Positions 1-8,539 of a stretch of 64,000 nt of DNA are shown piece by piece. Position 1 is the first letter of the stretch. Each line of letters begins with the position of its first letter. Origin of the DNA: Mangrovimicrobium sp033283385 (GTDB lineage Bacteria; Pseudomonadota; Gammaproteobacteria; Pseudomonadales; Halieaceae); the NCBI GenBank assembly GCA_033283385.1, contig JAWMQQ010000002.1:1-64000 (forward strand). Reading direction: 5' to 3'. The notes below the pieces were generated by a model that searched no databases, was not told the origin of the DNA, and was given only the letters and a program-made list of their open reading frames with translations. The position numbers and the translations under genes are program-made.

Positions 1-286
1 CTGAACTGGCGGTGCACTGTAGGAGCCTGCTACGCAGGCGATCAGTCCGGAGCGCGATTCATCGCCCGCGTAGCGGGCTCCTACAGGGGCGGATCGCGCG
101 CTGAACTGGCGGTGCACTGTAGGAGCCTGCTACGCAGGCGATCAGTCCGGAGCGCGATTCATCGCCCGCGTAGCGGGCTCCTACAGGGGCGGATCGCGCG
201 CTGAACTGGCGGTGCACTGTAGGAGCCCGCTGCGCAGGCGATCGGTCCGGAGCGCGATTCATCGCCCGCGTAGCGGGCTCCTACAG
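1..286. repeat. Tandem 100-bp units of paired REP-like palindromes
   Basis: Almost three copies of a 100-bp unit begin at 1, 101 and 201. Copies 1 and 2 look identical; copy 3 is cut short and diverges slightly (CCCGCTGCGCAGG in place of CCTGCTACGCAGG). Each unit holds one forward palindrome (TGTAGGAGCCTGCTACGCAG) and one inverted copy ending GGGCTCCTACA, so it resembles a REP doublet (BIME). It lies downstream of the minus-strand efflux operon. No gene is supported here; the reading frames across it are products of the repeat. Confidence 0.9.
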
Positions 287-291
287 TGCGC

Positions 292-1398
292 TCAATCGAG
301 GGTTTTGCGGAACCGCAGCGTAGCCACGCCCAGCATGATCACGGTAAAGCCCAGCAGCCAGAGGATGTCCGGCAGCAACTGGCCGACCTGCGCATCGCGC
401 AGGCACACCGCCCGCACCAGGCGCACGAAGTGCGTCGCCGGCAGCACCTCGGCGATGTACTGGGCCACCACCGGCATGGCGTCGTAGGGGAACATGAAGC
501 CGCTCAACAGGATGGAAGGCATCAGGATGAACACCGTCATCTGCATGGCCTGCATCTGGGTTTTCGCCTGGGTGCTGATCAACAGCCCCAGCGTCAGGCT
601 GGCGGCGATGAAAGCGAAGGTGATCGCCGCGAGGTTGAGGATATCGCCGTTGAACGGCACGTCGAACACCAGCCACCCCAGCCCGAGGATGATGGTGATC
701 TGCACGATGCCCACGAACACGTAGGGCACCAGTTTGCCCACCATCAGTTCCAGCGGCCGGATCGGCGTGGTGATCAGCAGTTCCATGTTGCCGTGCTCGG
801 TCTCGCGCACCAGCGCCACCGAGGTGAACAGGATCATGGTCATGGTGAGGATGACTGCGGCCAGCCCGGGCACGATATTGATCTGGGAGCGGCGCTCCGG
901 GTTGAAGAACAGCGCGACCTCGAAGGTGGGCTGGCGGGTGGAGTAGGCCGCCGCGGGCACTCCCGCCTCCAGTTCCAGCGGCATCTGGCGCAGGCTGAGG
1001 ATGGCGCCGCCCACCATGGTATCGGAACCGTCCACCAGCCACTGCCCCGCGGTCTGGCCGTCCGCCAGGCGCTGGGTGAGGTCCGCAGGCAGCAGCAGCA
1101 CCGCGTGCACTTTCCCGGCTACCAGCGCCGCCTTGGCCTCGCTGGCGGTGCTGTAGTGCGCGACGATATTGACCACCTGGGTCACCCGCACCTGCTCGGT
1201 GACGATACGGCCCGCCGCGCTGTTGCTGAGGTCGACCACACCGATGGGAATGTTGCGTACCATGGTGTTGATCGCATAGCCGAACAGCAGCAACTGGATC
1301 AGCGGCAGCATCACGATCAGGGCGAGGGTCAGGTGATCGCGGACGAGTTGCCTGAACTCCTTGCCGGTGACCGAACCTATGCGGCCCAGGGCGCTCAC
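292..1398 (-). CDS. ABC-2 type transporter permease
   Basis: This 368-residue inner-membrane protein has the ABC-2 permease layout: a hydrophobic segment near residues 25-45, a long periplasmic region of about 150 residues, then a cluster of membrane segments over the C-terminal half ending RFRKTLD. It resembles YhhJ/YbhS/YbhR-type permeases, which export drugs or other hydrophobic compounds with a cognate ATPase and an HlyD-type periplasmic protein. The start overlaps the end of the ATPase gene by 4 bp, so the two are translationally coupled. It is the last gene of the minus-strand run. Only one permease gene is present, so it probably acts as a homodimer. The substrate cannot be read from the sequence. 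Confidence 0.9.
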   Translation of the reverse strand: MSALGRIGSVTGKEFRQLVRDHLTLALIVMLPLIQLLLFGYAINTMVRNIPIGVVDLSNSAAGRIVTEQVRVTQVVNIVAHYSTASEAKAALVAGKVHAVLLLPADLTQRLADGQTAGQWLVDGSDTMVGGAILSLRQMPLELEAGVPAAAYSTRQPTFEVALFFNPERRSQINIVPGLAAVILTMTMILFTSVALVRETEHGNMELLITTPIRPLELMVGKLVPYVFVGIVQITIILGLGWLVFDVPFNGDILNLAAITFAFIAASLTLGLLISTQAKTQMQAMQMTVFILMPSILLSGFMFPYDAMPVVAQYIAEVLPATHFVRLVRAVCLRDAQVGQLLPDILWLLGFTVIMLGVATLRFRKTLD

Positions 1399-2324
1399 GC
1401 GGGTTCCTCCGGCGGGCGCGTGGCGTCGACGAAGACGTCCTCCAGGCTGGGCCGGGCGAGGTTGATGTCCAGCGCGCGACCGTCCAGGCCAGCGCGCAGG
1501 CGCCCCACCGGGTCCTCCACGCCCGCGTGCATCAGGATGCGCAGGCGCAGGCCCTGCTGCGCCGCGGAGCGCACCTCGGGCAGGGCCATGGCAGCGCTCT
1601 TCACCTCGCGCAGCCCATCGCCGTCGATCTCCACCACCCGGCCCTCCAGCGCCGACATCAGCGCCGATGGCGTGCCGTCGGTGCGCAGCTTGCCGCGCTC
1701 CAGGATCGCCAGCCGATGGCAGCGCTCGGCCTCGTCCATGTAGTGGGTGGAGACCAGGATGGTAGTGCCGCCGTCCACCAGGTCGAACAGCTTCTCCCAG
1801 AAATCGCGGCGGTTTTCCGGGTCCACCGCCGAGGTGGGTTCGTCGAGGAAGACCAGTTCCGGCTGGTGCAGGGTCGCCGTCGCCAGCGCCAGCCGCTGGC
1901 GCTGGCCGCCGCTCATGGCGCCGGCGAAGCGGTGGCGCAGGTCGCCCAGTTCATACTGCTCGATCAGCTCGTTCATGCGCTGCCGGCAGTGCCTGCGCGA
2001 CAGGCCCTGGATGCTGCCGATGAAACGCATGTTCTCCTCCACGCTGAGGTCTTCGTAGAGCGAGAATTTCTGTGTCATGTAGCCGATGTGGCGGCGCACT
2101 TCCTCGGCCTGCGCGGGAATCTCCCGGCCGAGCACGTTCACCTCGCCGCTGGTGGGGGTGAGCAGGCCGCAGAGCGCGCGAATGGTGGTGGTCTTGCCGG
2201 AGCCGTTGGGGCCGAGGAAGCCGTAGATCTGGCCGCGGGGGATGTCCAGGTCGATGCGGTCGACGGCGACCACGTTGCCGAAGTGGCGGGACAGCCCGCG
2301 CGCGCGGATGGCGGAATCAGTCAT
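1395..2324 (-). CDS. ABC transporter ATP-binding protein
   Basis: This 309-residue ATPase energises the neighbouring ABC-2 permease. The Walker A motif GPNGSGKTTT lies near residue 40, the signature is MSGGQRQRLALA, Walker B is LVFLDEPTSAVDP and the switch region is ILVSTHYMDEAERC. These are hallmarks of the YbhF/CcmA-type export family. The chosen ATG at 2322-2324 overlaps the stop of the HlyD gene by 8 bp. A longer frame upstream exists but lies inside the HlyD gene and has no domain similarity. Sequence after about residue 220 is the regulatory C-terminal region usual for these exporters. Confidence 0.93.
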   Translation of the reverse strand: MTDSAIRARGLSRHFGNVVAVDRIDLDIPRGQIYGFLGPNGSGKTTTIRALCGLLTPTSGEVNVLGREIPAQAEEVRRHIGYMTQKFSLYEDLSVEENMRFIGSIQGLSRRHCRQRMNELIEQYELGDLRHRFAGAMSGGQRQRLALATATLHQPELVFLDEPTSAVDPENRRDFWEKLFDLVDGGTTILVSTHYMDEAERCHRLAILERGKLRTDGTPSALMSALEGRVVEIDGDGLREVKSAAMALPEVRSAAQQGLRLRILMHAGVEDPVGRLRAGLDGRALDINLARPSLEDVFVDATRPPEEPA

Positions 2325-3261
2325 TGCCGAGCTGGACTTGCGCCGGCACCCCCGTGGGCAGGTCCCGTCCGGAATCGAGGTCGAACTCGGCGAGGTAGAC
2401 CAGCCGCGAGCGGTCCTCGGCATTGAGCGCGTAATAGGGCGTGAAGGCGGGGTCGGTGGCGATCCAGCGCAGGGTTCCCTTGACCGGCTGCTCGATGCCG
2501 TCCACGTGCACCGGGAAGCTGTCGCCCACGTGCAGCCGCGCGCGCCAGGGTTCGGGCACATAGACGCGGGCGTAGGGCTTGTCGCCGGCCAGCAGCACGG
2601 CGAGGGTGGCGCCGGTGGTGACGCGCTCGCCCTCGTTCCAGGGCAGGTTGTCCAGGTAGGCGTCGCGGGTGGCGACCACGCTCAGCTCGCTGAGGGTATG
2701 CTGCTCCACCGCCAGTTGCGCCTCGGCGGCCTGCAGATTGGCGGCGCCGGCGTCCAGTTGCTCCTCGCGGGTGCCGTTGGTGAGCCGCAGCAGGTCCTCC
2801 TCGGCGGAGTTCAGGTTGGCACTGGCCTCGTCGCGGCTGGCGCGGGCGCGGTCCAGTTCCGCCTGGGCGGCGAGTTTCTGTTTGACCAGGGAGACGGCGC
2901 GGGTGTAGTGGGCGTCAGCCTCGACCAGCGCGGCGCGCGCTCCGGAGACCCTGGCGGTGGCCGCGGCGATCTCCTCCGGGCGGGCGCCGTTGCGCAGCTC
3001 CTCGAGTTGCGCCTTGGCGCGGCCTACCTCGGCGACGGCCCGGGCGACCACGGCCTTCTGCCGCCGGTCGTCCAGCTGCACCAGCAGGGTGCCGGCGGCG
3101 ACCTCGGTGCCCTCGGGAATGGGTTGGCTGGTGATGATTTCCGCGGCGGTGGCGCGCAGGATGACGCGGTCGCGCTCCAGGGTGCCCAGTGCCTGGTTGG
3201 CCCCGCCATCGCCGCAGGCGGCGAGCACTAGGAGCGTTAGGAGAGCAGCGAGTGCTCGCAT
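2317..3261 (-). CDS. HlyD-family periplasmic adaptor lipoprotein
   Basis: The 314-residue product is the membrane-fusion (adaptor) component of the exporter. It begins with a lipoprotein signal (MRALAALLTLLVLAACGDGG) whose LAAC lipobox predicts lipidation at the cysteine. A biotinyl-lipoyl-like half (PEGTEVAAGTLLVQLDDRR) is followed by a long alpha-hairpin rich in Ala, Glu and Arg (about residues 70-180), the second lipoyl half and a beta-barrel region. The start at 3259-3261 is chosen because it places the signal peptide at the N-terminus; 16 additional in-frame upstream codons would spoil it. First gene of an HlyD/ATPase/permease operon. The outer-membrane partner is not in the window. Confidence 0.88.
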   Translation of the reverse strand: MRALAALLTLLVLAACGDGGANQALGTLERDRVILRATAAEIITSQPIPEGTEVAAGTLLVQLDDRRQKAVVARAVAEVGRAKAQLEELRNGARPEEIAAATARVSGARAALVEADAHYTRAVSLVKQKLAAQAELDRARASRDEASANLNSAEEDLLRLTNGTREEQLDAGAANLQAAEAQLAVEQHTLSELSVVATRDAYLDNLPWNEGERVTTGATLAVLLAGDKPYARVYVPEPWRARLHVGDSFPVHVDGIEQPVKGTLRWIATDPAFTPYYALNAEDRSRLVYLAEFDLDSGRDLPTGVPAQVQLGND

Positions 3262-3315
3262 GCGGTGTCCTTGTCGCGGTGGGGAGTGCCCCATCTTAAA
3301 CAAATTCACGCCCCC

Positions 3316-3454
3316 GTAGGAGCCTGCTACCCGGGCGATGTTCGCGCGCAGAGCGTCTTTCTGCAGGAGCCTGTTACACAGGCGATCGCGCGCAGAGCGC
3401 CTTTCTGTAGGAGCCTGTTACACAGGCGATCGCGCGCAGAGCGCGCTCCTACAG
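3316..3454. repeat. REP-like palindrome cluster (4 copies)
   Basis: Three forward copies (GTAGGAGCCTGCTAC and the variant AGGAGCCTGTTACACAGG) are followed by one inverted copy ending GCGCGCTCCTACAG. Two copies carry the spacer GATCGCGCGCAGAGCG. The cluster fills the gap between the divergent ends of the HlyD operon and the citrate-synthase gene. Confidence 0.88.
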
Positions 3455-3464
3455 TGTGCGGGGG

Positions 3465-4604
3465 TTACGCGGCGGACTGGTCGCGGCTGCCGGGCGGGTG
3501 GCCGACGTACACCGCCCGCGGGCGGATCAGGCGGCTGTCCTGGCGGAACTCGAGGAAGTGGGCGATGTAACCGAACACCCGGGCCTGGGCGAACATGGCG
3601 GTGAAGTAGTGGGTGGGAATGCCCAGGCTGTGGAACACGGCGCCCTTGTAGAATTCGACGTTGGCCCAGATTTCCTTGCCGCGACCGGCGAATTCCTTCT
3701 GGCAGGCCTCTTCCACCGCAACCAGGGTATCCAGCAGGTTGCGGGCCTCCGGATCGCGGCACAGTTCCATCGCCATGGGCTTGAGGATCTTCGCGCGCGG
3801 GTCCACGGTGCGGTATTCGCGGTGGCCCATGCCCATGATCTTCTCCTTGCTGGCCAGGCACTCCTCGACATAGGCCGCCGCCTTGTCCGGGCTGCCGATG
3901 CTCATGGCCATTTCCAGCGCGGCCTGGTCGGCGCCGCCGTGCAGCTTGCCGAACAGGGTGCCGATGGAGGCGGAGATCACCGACTGGATTGGCGCCAGGG
4001 TACTGGCGCAGACGCGGCCGGCGAAGGTGCCGGCGTTGAAGCTGTGTTCCATCTGCAGGATCTGTGCGGCGTCCAGCATGCGCACGTCATCGGCGGTGGG
4101 TTCGCCGCCGCGGAACATGCGCAGGAAATTGTCGTGGTAGAGCTTGCCCGCGGTGGGGCGCAGGATCACCTTGCTCTGGCCCAGCCGGTGGTGGGCTGCG
4201 ATCAGCCCGGAAATCTTGGCGGCGATGAACAGCCCCTGCTCCGCGTCCAGGCCGCGGCCGAGGGTCTCCTCTTCGGGCAGCTCCAGCAGCGGCACCATGC
4301 CCTGCAGCATCAGCATGGGATGCAGGCTGCGCGGCACCTGGGTGAGCAGGTCCTGCTCGGCGTGGTTGAGCCGCTGGTGGCGGCACATGAAGCTCTTCAG
4401 GCGGGTCTTTTCCTGCTTGTCGGGCCACTCGCCGAACAGCACCAGCCAGGCCACGTGCAGGAAGGGCACGTCGACCAGCTCGTTGATGTCGATGCCGCGG
4501 TAGCTGAGGATGCCGGTCTCGCCCTGTACGTCGGAGATGGCGGTTTCGCCGACGATGACGCCGGCAAGGTCGTGGGATACGAGGGGTTCAGTGTTGTCAG
4601 TCAT
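3465..4604 (-). CDS. Citrate synthase family protein (citrate/2-methylcitrate type), Asp-to-Glu at an active-site position
   Basis: A 379-residue homologue of short (type I-like) citrate synthases, which condense an acyl-CoA with oxaloacetate. Visible hallmarks are MEHSFNAGTFAGR, LHGGAD (first catalytic His) and GMGHREYRTVDPRA (second catalytic His). The segment that normally reads NVDFYSG reads NVEFYKG, so the catalytic Asp is Glu at residue 317 (codon GAA at 3654-3656). Activity or substrate may therefore differ from housekeeping GltA. The ATG at 4602-4604 is chosen because GGGAGA lies just upstream in the mRNA; an earlier ATG 11 codons upstream is less well placed. It is divergent from the LysR gene at 4702, its likely regulator. 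Confidence 0.85.
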   Translation of the reverse strand: MTDNTEPLVSHDLAGVIVGETAISDVQGETGILSYRGIDINELVDVPFLHVAWLVLFGEWPDKQEKTRLKSFMCRHQRLNHAEQDLLTQVPRSLHPMLMLQGMVPLLELPEEETLGRGLDAEQGLFIAAKISGLIAAHHRLGQSKVILRPTAGKLYHDNFLRMFRGGEPTADDVRMLDAAQILQMEHSFNAGTFAGRVCASTLAPIQSVISASIGTLFGKLHGGADQAALEMAMSIGSPDKAAAYVEECLASKEKIMGMGHREYRTVDPRAKILKPMAMELCRDPEARNLLDTLVAVEEACQKEFAGRGKEIWANVEFYKGAVFHSLGIPTHYFTAMFAQARVFGYIAHFLEFRQDSRLIRPRAVYVGHPPGSRDQSAA

Positions 4605-4655
4605 GCCGGGTCTCCCACTAAAATGGTAATTTTCCACATTATACTCATGGGATTC

Positions 4656-4672
4656 GATTAGTTGAGTTAATC
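4656..4672. promoter_or_regulatory. Candidate LysR-type operator
   Basis: The AT-rich gap between the divergent citrate-synthase-like and LysR genes contains the inverted repeat GATTA-N7-TAATC, which fits the T-N11-A pattern of LysR sites. A further GATTAGATAAAC lies 3' of it, next to the LysR start. The assignment is by position and pattern only. Confidence 0.45.
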
Positions 4673-4701
4673 TTACTTATCATTTGATTAGATAAACTTA
4701 T

Positions 4702-5589
4702 ATGCGCTTTGAAAACAGTGAGTTACGCGCTTTTCGTGCGGTGATAGAGGAGGGGGGCTTTCGCCGCGCTGCAGAGTCGCTGCATGTCAGCCAGTCCGCG
4801 GTCAGCCAGGCGGTCGCCGGGCTGGAGGGAAAGCTCGGCCTCACCCTGATCCAGCGCGGCAAGGAACTGCGGCTGACCGACGCCGGGCGGCGCCTGTTCG
4901 ACCACGCCTTCGAGGTGCTCTCCAGCGAGCAGCAGACGGTGGAGGATATCGCCCAGCTGCGCCGCGGCCAGCGCGAGAACCTGAACATCGCCCTGTCCGC
5001 GTCGATCAACCGCTTTCACGCGCCGGACCTTATCGTGCAGTACCACCGGCTCTACCCCCGGGTGCGCATGAAGGTGGTGGAAATGCCGGCGCGCAACATC
5101 ATCTATGCGGTGCTGGCGGGTACCGTGGAACTGGGCTTCGGCCCCTTCCAGAAGGACATGCAGGCGTTTCGCGTGGTGCCGTTGTACTCCGACTCGCGCC
5201 ACCTCGTGGTGAGCCCCGGCCACCCGCTGTTCGAGGCCATCATGCGCGGCGAGAAGGAGGCGCTGCAGCAGACCGCCCTGATCACCTCGGCGCTGGACAA
5301 CCCGGAACTGCGGCCCTCCATCCAGCGCCTGCGCGACCAGTTCTCCACGGTCTGGGAGGTGAGCAGCCTGCTGCTGCGCGTGCACATGGTGCGCGAGGGG
5401 CTGGGCGTGACCTTCATGGACCGGCAGGTGCTGCGCGAACACCCGGAATGCGAGGACTTCCACATCATCGACGACGTCTCCTACGGCACCATCGACAAGC
5501 AGGTGGGCCTGTACTCCCGCGGCGACAAGCCGCTCAGCGAAAGCGCCAGCCGCTTCGTCGCGCTTTGCGAGGACCGCTGGAACTTGTAG
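4702..5589 (+). CDS. LysR-family transcriptional regulator
   Basis: A 295-residue LysR-type regulator. The N-terminal winged helix is clear (FRAVIEEGGFRRAAESLHVS, then QSAVSQAVAGLEGKLG), followed by a substrate-binding domain of about 200 residues. It is transcribed away from the citrate-synthase homologue across a 97-bp AT-rich gap with an inverted repeat, the classical layout for autoregulation and control of the divergent gene. The GlpD-like gene begins 29 bp downstream on the same strand and could be co-transcribed. The inducer is unknown. Confidence 0.92.
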   Translation: MRFENSELRAFRAVIEEGGFRRAAESLHVSQSAVSQAVAGLEGKLGLTLIQRGKELRLTDAGRRLFDHAFEVLSSEQQTVEDIAQLRRGQRENLNIALSASINRFHAPDLIVQYHRLYPRVRMKVVEMPARNIIYAVLAGTVELGFGPFQKDMQAFRVVPLYSDSRHLVVSPGHPLFEAIMRGEKEALQQTALITSALDNPELRPSIQRLRDQFSTVWEVSSLLLRVHMVREGLGVTFMDRQVLREHPECEDFHIIDDVSYGTIDKQVGLYSRGDKPLSESASRFVALCEDRWNL

Positions 5590-5618
5590 AGTTGAGTGAG
5601 CCAGGGGGGGGTAGATGT

Positions 5619-7247
5619 ATGGCAGCCAGTCTGCGCGGTAGCAATCTCGAAAGGCTCACGGAACAGGTCTACGACGTACTGATCGTCGGCGGCGGCATCA
5701 ACGGCGCGGTTTCGGCGGCGGCGCTGGCCGGCCGCGGCGTGAAGGTGGCGCTGATCGAAAGGGAGGACTTCGCCAGCGGGGTGAGTTCCAATTCCTCCAA
5801 CCTCGCCTGGGGCGGCATCAAGTACCTCGAGAGCCACGAGTACCTGCTGGTCAACAAGCTGTGCAAGTCGCGCAACGAGCTGATGCGCGCCTATCCCTCC
5901 ACGGTGAAGGAGATCCGCTTCCTCACCACCATCGCGCGGGGTTTCCGCTTCTGGCCCATCGTCATTTACCTGGGCTCGATCCTGTACTGGATCATGGGGC
6001 GCTTCCAGACCTCGCCGCCGCGCTATTTCAGCGCCGCCGGACTGGAGCGGCGCGAACCGGTGATCAACACCGCCAACGCCGCCGGCGGGCTGGAGTACTC
6101 GGACTGCTACCTCTACGACAACGACGCGCGGTTCGTCTTCAACTTCATCCGCGCCGCGCTCAACTACGGCTGTATCGCCGCCAATTACGTGAAATCCACC
6201 GCCTGCCGCCGCGAGGGCGACCTGTGGCTGACCGACGCGCGGGACTGCGAGTCCGGCCGGGAACTGCAGATCCGCTCGCGGGTGCTGATCAACGCCTGCG
6301 GACCCTGGGCGGACCAGCAAAACCAGGTGACCGGCGAGCACACCCGGTATCACCACCTGTTTTCCAAGGGCATTCACCTGGTGGTCGACAGGGTCACCGA
6401 CAACAAGCGCGTGCTGACTTTTTTCGCCAGCGACGGGCGGCTGTTCTTTCTCATACCCATGGGGCCGCGCACCTGCGTGGGCACCACGGATACCCAGGTC
6501 GAGTCGCCGCAGGTAGCGGTGACCGACGAGGACCGGGACTTCGTGCTGGACAACGTCAACGCGGTGCTCAATATCAACCCGCCGCTGTCGCGGGCGGACG
6601 TGATCGCCGAGCGTGTCGGCGTGCGCCCGCTGGCGGTGTCCGGCGAGGGCGGCGCGGCGGACTGGGTGCAACTTTCGCGCAAGCACGTCATCGAGGCCAG
6701 CGAGTCCCACCGGCACCTGACCATCTTCGGTGGCAAGCTCACCGACTGCCTCAACGTCGGCAATGAAATCGTGGAAAAGGTGGCGGCCATGGGCGTGGAC
6801 ATTCCCTACCCGGACAACCGCTGGTACGGTGAGCCCAGCGACGAGGAGCGCGACGAATTCCTGCTGCAGGCGAAGCTGATGGACCTCGATGCGCTCACCG
6901 CGCCGACCTCCTCGGAGCCGCTGTCCCAGCGCTTCTGGCGCCGCTACGGCAGCGCCGCCTTCGGCCTGCTGGAGCGCATCCGCGCCGACGAGAGCTGCGC
7001 CGACCTGCTGATCCGCAACGCGGAGTACACCCGCTGCGAGATCGAGCTGGCCGCCCGCCGGGAGATGATCGTGCGGCTGGAGGACTTCATGCGCCGCCGC
7101 TCCAAGATCGAGCTGGTGGTGCGCGCCCGTGATATCGACGACGCACCCGGTCTGCGCGAAGCCTGTGAGATACTGTTCGGCGATGCGGCCGAGGAGAAAA
7201 TGCGCGAGTATCTCGCCAGCTACCACGCCGCGACACCTGCCCCCTAG
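5619..7247 (+). CDS. FAD-dependent glycerol-3-phosphate dehydrogenase/oxidase family protein
   Basis: A 542-residue flavoprotein of the GlpD (DAO) superfamily. The N-terminal Rossmann motif VLIVGGGINGAVSAAALAGR is followed by the FAD-contact region ASGVSSNSSNLAWGGIKYLE and later VGTTDT and IFGGKLTDCLNVG. The C-terminal helical domain typical of GlpD is present. Such enzymes oxidise glycerol-3-phosphate to dihydroxyacetone phosphate and pass electrons to the quinone pool at the inner membrane. The start is the ATG at 5619-5621, preceded by a G-rich Shine-Dalgarno stretch; frames reading back into the LysR gene are not credible. It lacks glycerol-uptake neighbours, so another hydroxyacid substrate is possible. 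pldA follows after 20 bp. Confidence 0.85.
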   Translation: MAASLRGSNLERLTEQVYDVLIVGGGINGAVSAAALAGRGVKVALIEREDFASGVSSNSSNLAWGGIKYLESHEYLLVNKLCKSRNELMRAYPSTVKEIRFLTTIARGFRFWPIVIYLGSILYWIMGRFQTSPPRYFSAAGLERREPVINTANAAGGLEYSDCYLYDNDARFVFNFIRAALNYGCIAANYVKSTACRREGDLWLTDARDCESGRELQIRSRVLINACGPWADQQNQVTGEHTRYHHLFSKGIHLVVDRVTDNKRVLTFFASDGRLFFLIPMGPRTCVGTTDTQVESPQVAVTDEDRDFVLDNVNAVLNINPPLSRADVIAERVGVRPLAVSGEGGAADWVQLSRKHVIEASESHRHLTIFGGKLTDCLNVGNEIVEKVAAMGVDIPYPDNRWYGEPSDEERDEFLLQAKLMDLDALTAPTSSEPLSQRFWRRYGSAAFGLLERIRADESCADLLIRNAEYTRCEIELAARREMIVRLEDFMRRRSKIELVVRARDIDDAPGLREACEILFGDAAEEKMREYLASYHAATPAP

Positions 7248-7267
7248 CCTGTCCGGAGAAGCAGCCC

Positions 7268-8302
7268 ATGTTGCGTATGACTTTTCTGCCAGCGGCCGTT
7301 GTGCTGGCCGCGAGTGCCTACGGCGCGCCCGAGCCTGCGCGCACGCTGGCCGATTGCGCGGCGATTGCGGGCGACGATGCGCGGCTGGCCTGTTACGACG
7401 CGCTGGCGGGCCGCGGGCAGCCCAACCCGGCGGCGGCCGGGGAGGGCGCGGTGGAGGCGCCGCAAGGCGTTGAAGCCGTGGCGGGGGAGGGCGGGCAACC
7501 ACCCGGTGGCCAGTTCGCCCAGCGCCTGGAGGCGGAGACCCACGAGGCGGAAAACCCCTGGGTGATCATTCCCCATCACCGCAACTACCTGCTGCCGGTC
7601 AGCTACAACTCGCATTTCAACGACGAGACCTGGGATATCTCGCACCCCAAGGAATCCGCCGACCCGGTGGAGATCAAGTTCCAGGTGAGCTTCAAGGCGC
7701 TGATCTGGGACCACCCGCTGGGCGAGGGCACCCGCCTGTGGGGCGCCTACACCCAGGAGAGCTGGTGGCAGGCCTACAACTCCAGCGCCTCCAAGCCCTT
7801 TCGCGAGACCAACTACCAGCCGGAGATCTTCCTCAGCGCCGACAACGACTGGGATATCCTCGGCCTGACCAACACCCTGCTGGCGGTATCGCTCAACCAC
7901 CAGTCCAACGGCCGCAGCGACCCGCTCTCGCGCAGCTGGAACCGCATCATCGGCACCGCGCTGTTCGAGCGGGACCAGTTCACCATGGCGGTGCGCGCCT
8001 GGTACCGCCTGCCGGAGAACCGCGAGGACGACGACAACCCGGACATCGAGGACTACATGGGCTACGGCGATATCGAGGCCCTGTGGAAGTGGGAGCAGCA
8101 GACCATCGGCGTGACCCTGCGCAACAACCTGCAGAAGGACAACAAGGGCGCGGTGCAGCTGGACTGGACCTTCCCGCTGCCGGGGACGAAGCGCTTTCGC
8201 GGCTACCTGCAGTACTTCAACGGCTACGGCGAGAGCCTGATCGACTACAACACCAGCACCAACCGTATCGGCGTCGGCGTGGTCCTCACCGACCTGCTGT
8301 AG
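7268..8302 (+). CDS. pldA: Outer-membrane phospholipase A (OMPLA)
   Basis: A 344-residue precursor with a signal peptide ending near SAYGAPEPA, a linker of about 70 residues and then an OMPLA beta-barrel. The family's active-site block SLNHQSNGRSDPLSRSWNR carries the His-Ser pair and the downstream Asn. NYQPE and the closing strands (LQYFNGYGESLIDYN) are also characteristic. The enzyme hydrolyses phospholipids that have flipped into the outer leaflet and is activated by Ca2+-dependent dimerisation. It is linked to the upstream GlpD-like gene (20-bp gap), which suggests shared handling of phospholipid or glycerophosphate products. Its TAG stop at 8300-8302 is part of the first REP palindrome. 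Confidence 0.93.
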   Translation: MLRMTFLPAAVVLAASAYGAPEPARTLADCAAIAGDDARLACYDALAGRGQPNPAAAGEGAVEAPQGVEAVAGEGGQPPGGQFAQRLEAETHEAENPWVIIPHHRNYLLPVSYNSHFNDETWDISHPKESADPVEIKFQVSFKALIWDHPLGEGTRLWGAYTQESWWQAYNSSASKPFRETNYQPEIFLSADNDWDILGLTNTLLAVSLNHQSNGRSDPLSRSWNRIIGTALFERDQFTMAVRAWYRLPENREDDDNPDIEDYMGYGDIEALWKWEQQTIGVTLRNNLQKDNKGAVQLDWTFPLPGTKRFRGYLQYFNGYGESLIDYNTSTNRIGVGVVLTDLL

Positions 8303-8408
8303 GAGCGCGCTTCGCGCGCGATCGCCTGCGTAGCAGGCTCCTACAGGGCGCGATCGCCTGCGTAGCACTCCTACAGGGCGCGATCGCCTGCGTAGCAGGC
8401 TCCTACAG
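8298..8408. repeat. REP-like palindrome cluster (4 copies) overlapping the pldA stop
   Basis: One forward copy of the GCGC subtype (TGTAGGAGCGCGCTTCGCGC) is followed by three inverted copies (CCTGCGTAGCAGGCTCCTAC), the middle one shortened to GTAGCACTCCTAC. The first copy begins inside the last codons of pldA and supplies its stop codon. Confidence 0.88.
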
Positions 8409-8539
8409 GGCGCTGATTTGTCATCCCAGGGCGCATCCCATAAAATGCGCGCCCCTTGCCGTCGCGCATAACAAGCACTCGCCGACAGCTTCTCGCGCAG
8501 CGCCGCTGCGTCCATACATTCCCCACAGAGAGCTGGCCA

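Noticed and set aside
1..286. CRISPR array, because of regular repeats
   Set aside because: The period is 100 bp and the whole unit is repeated, with no unique spacers; each unit is a pair of REP-like palindromes.
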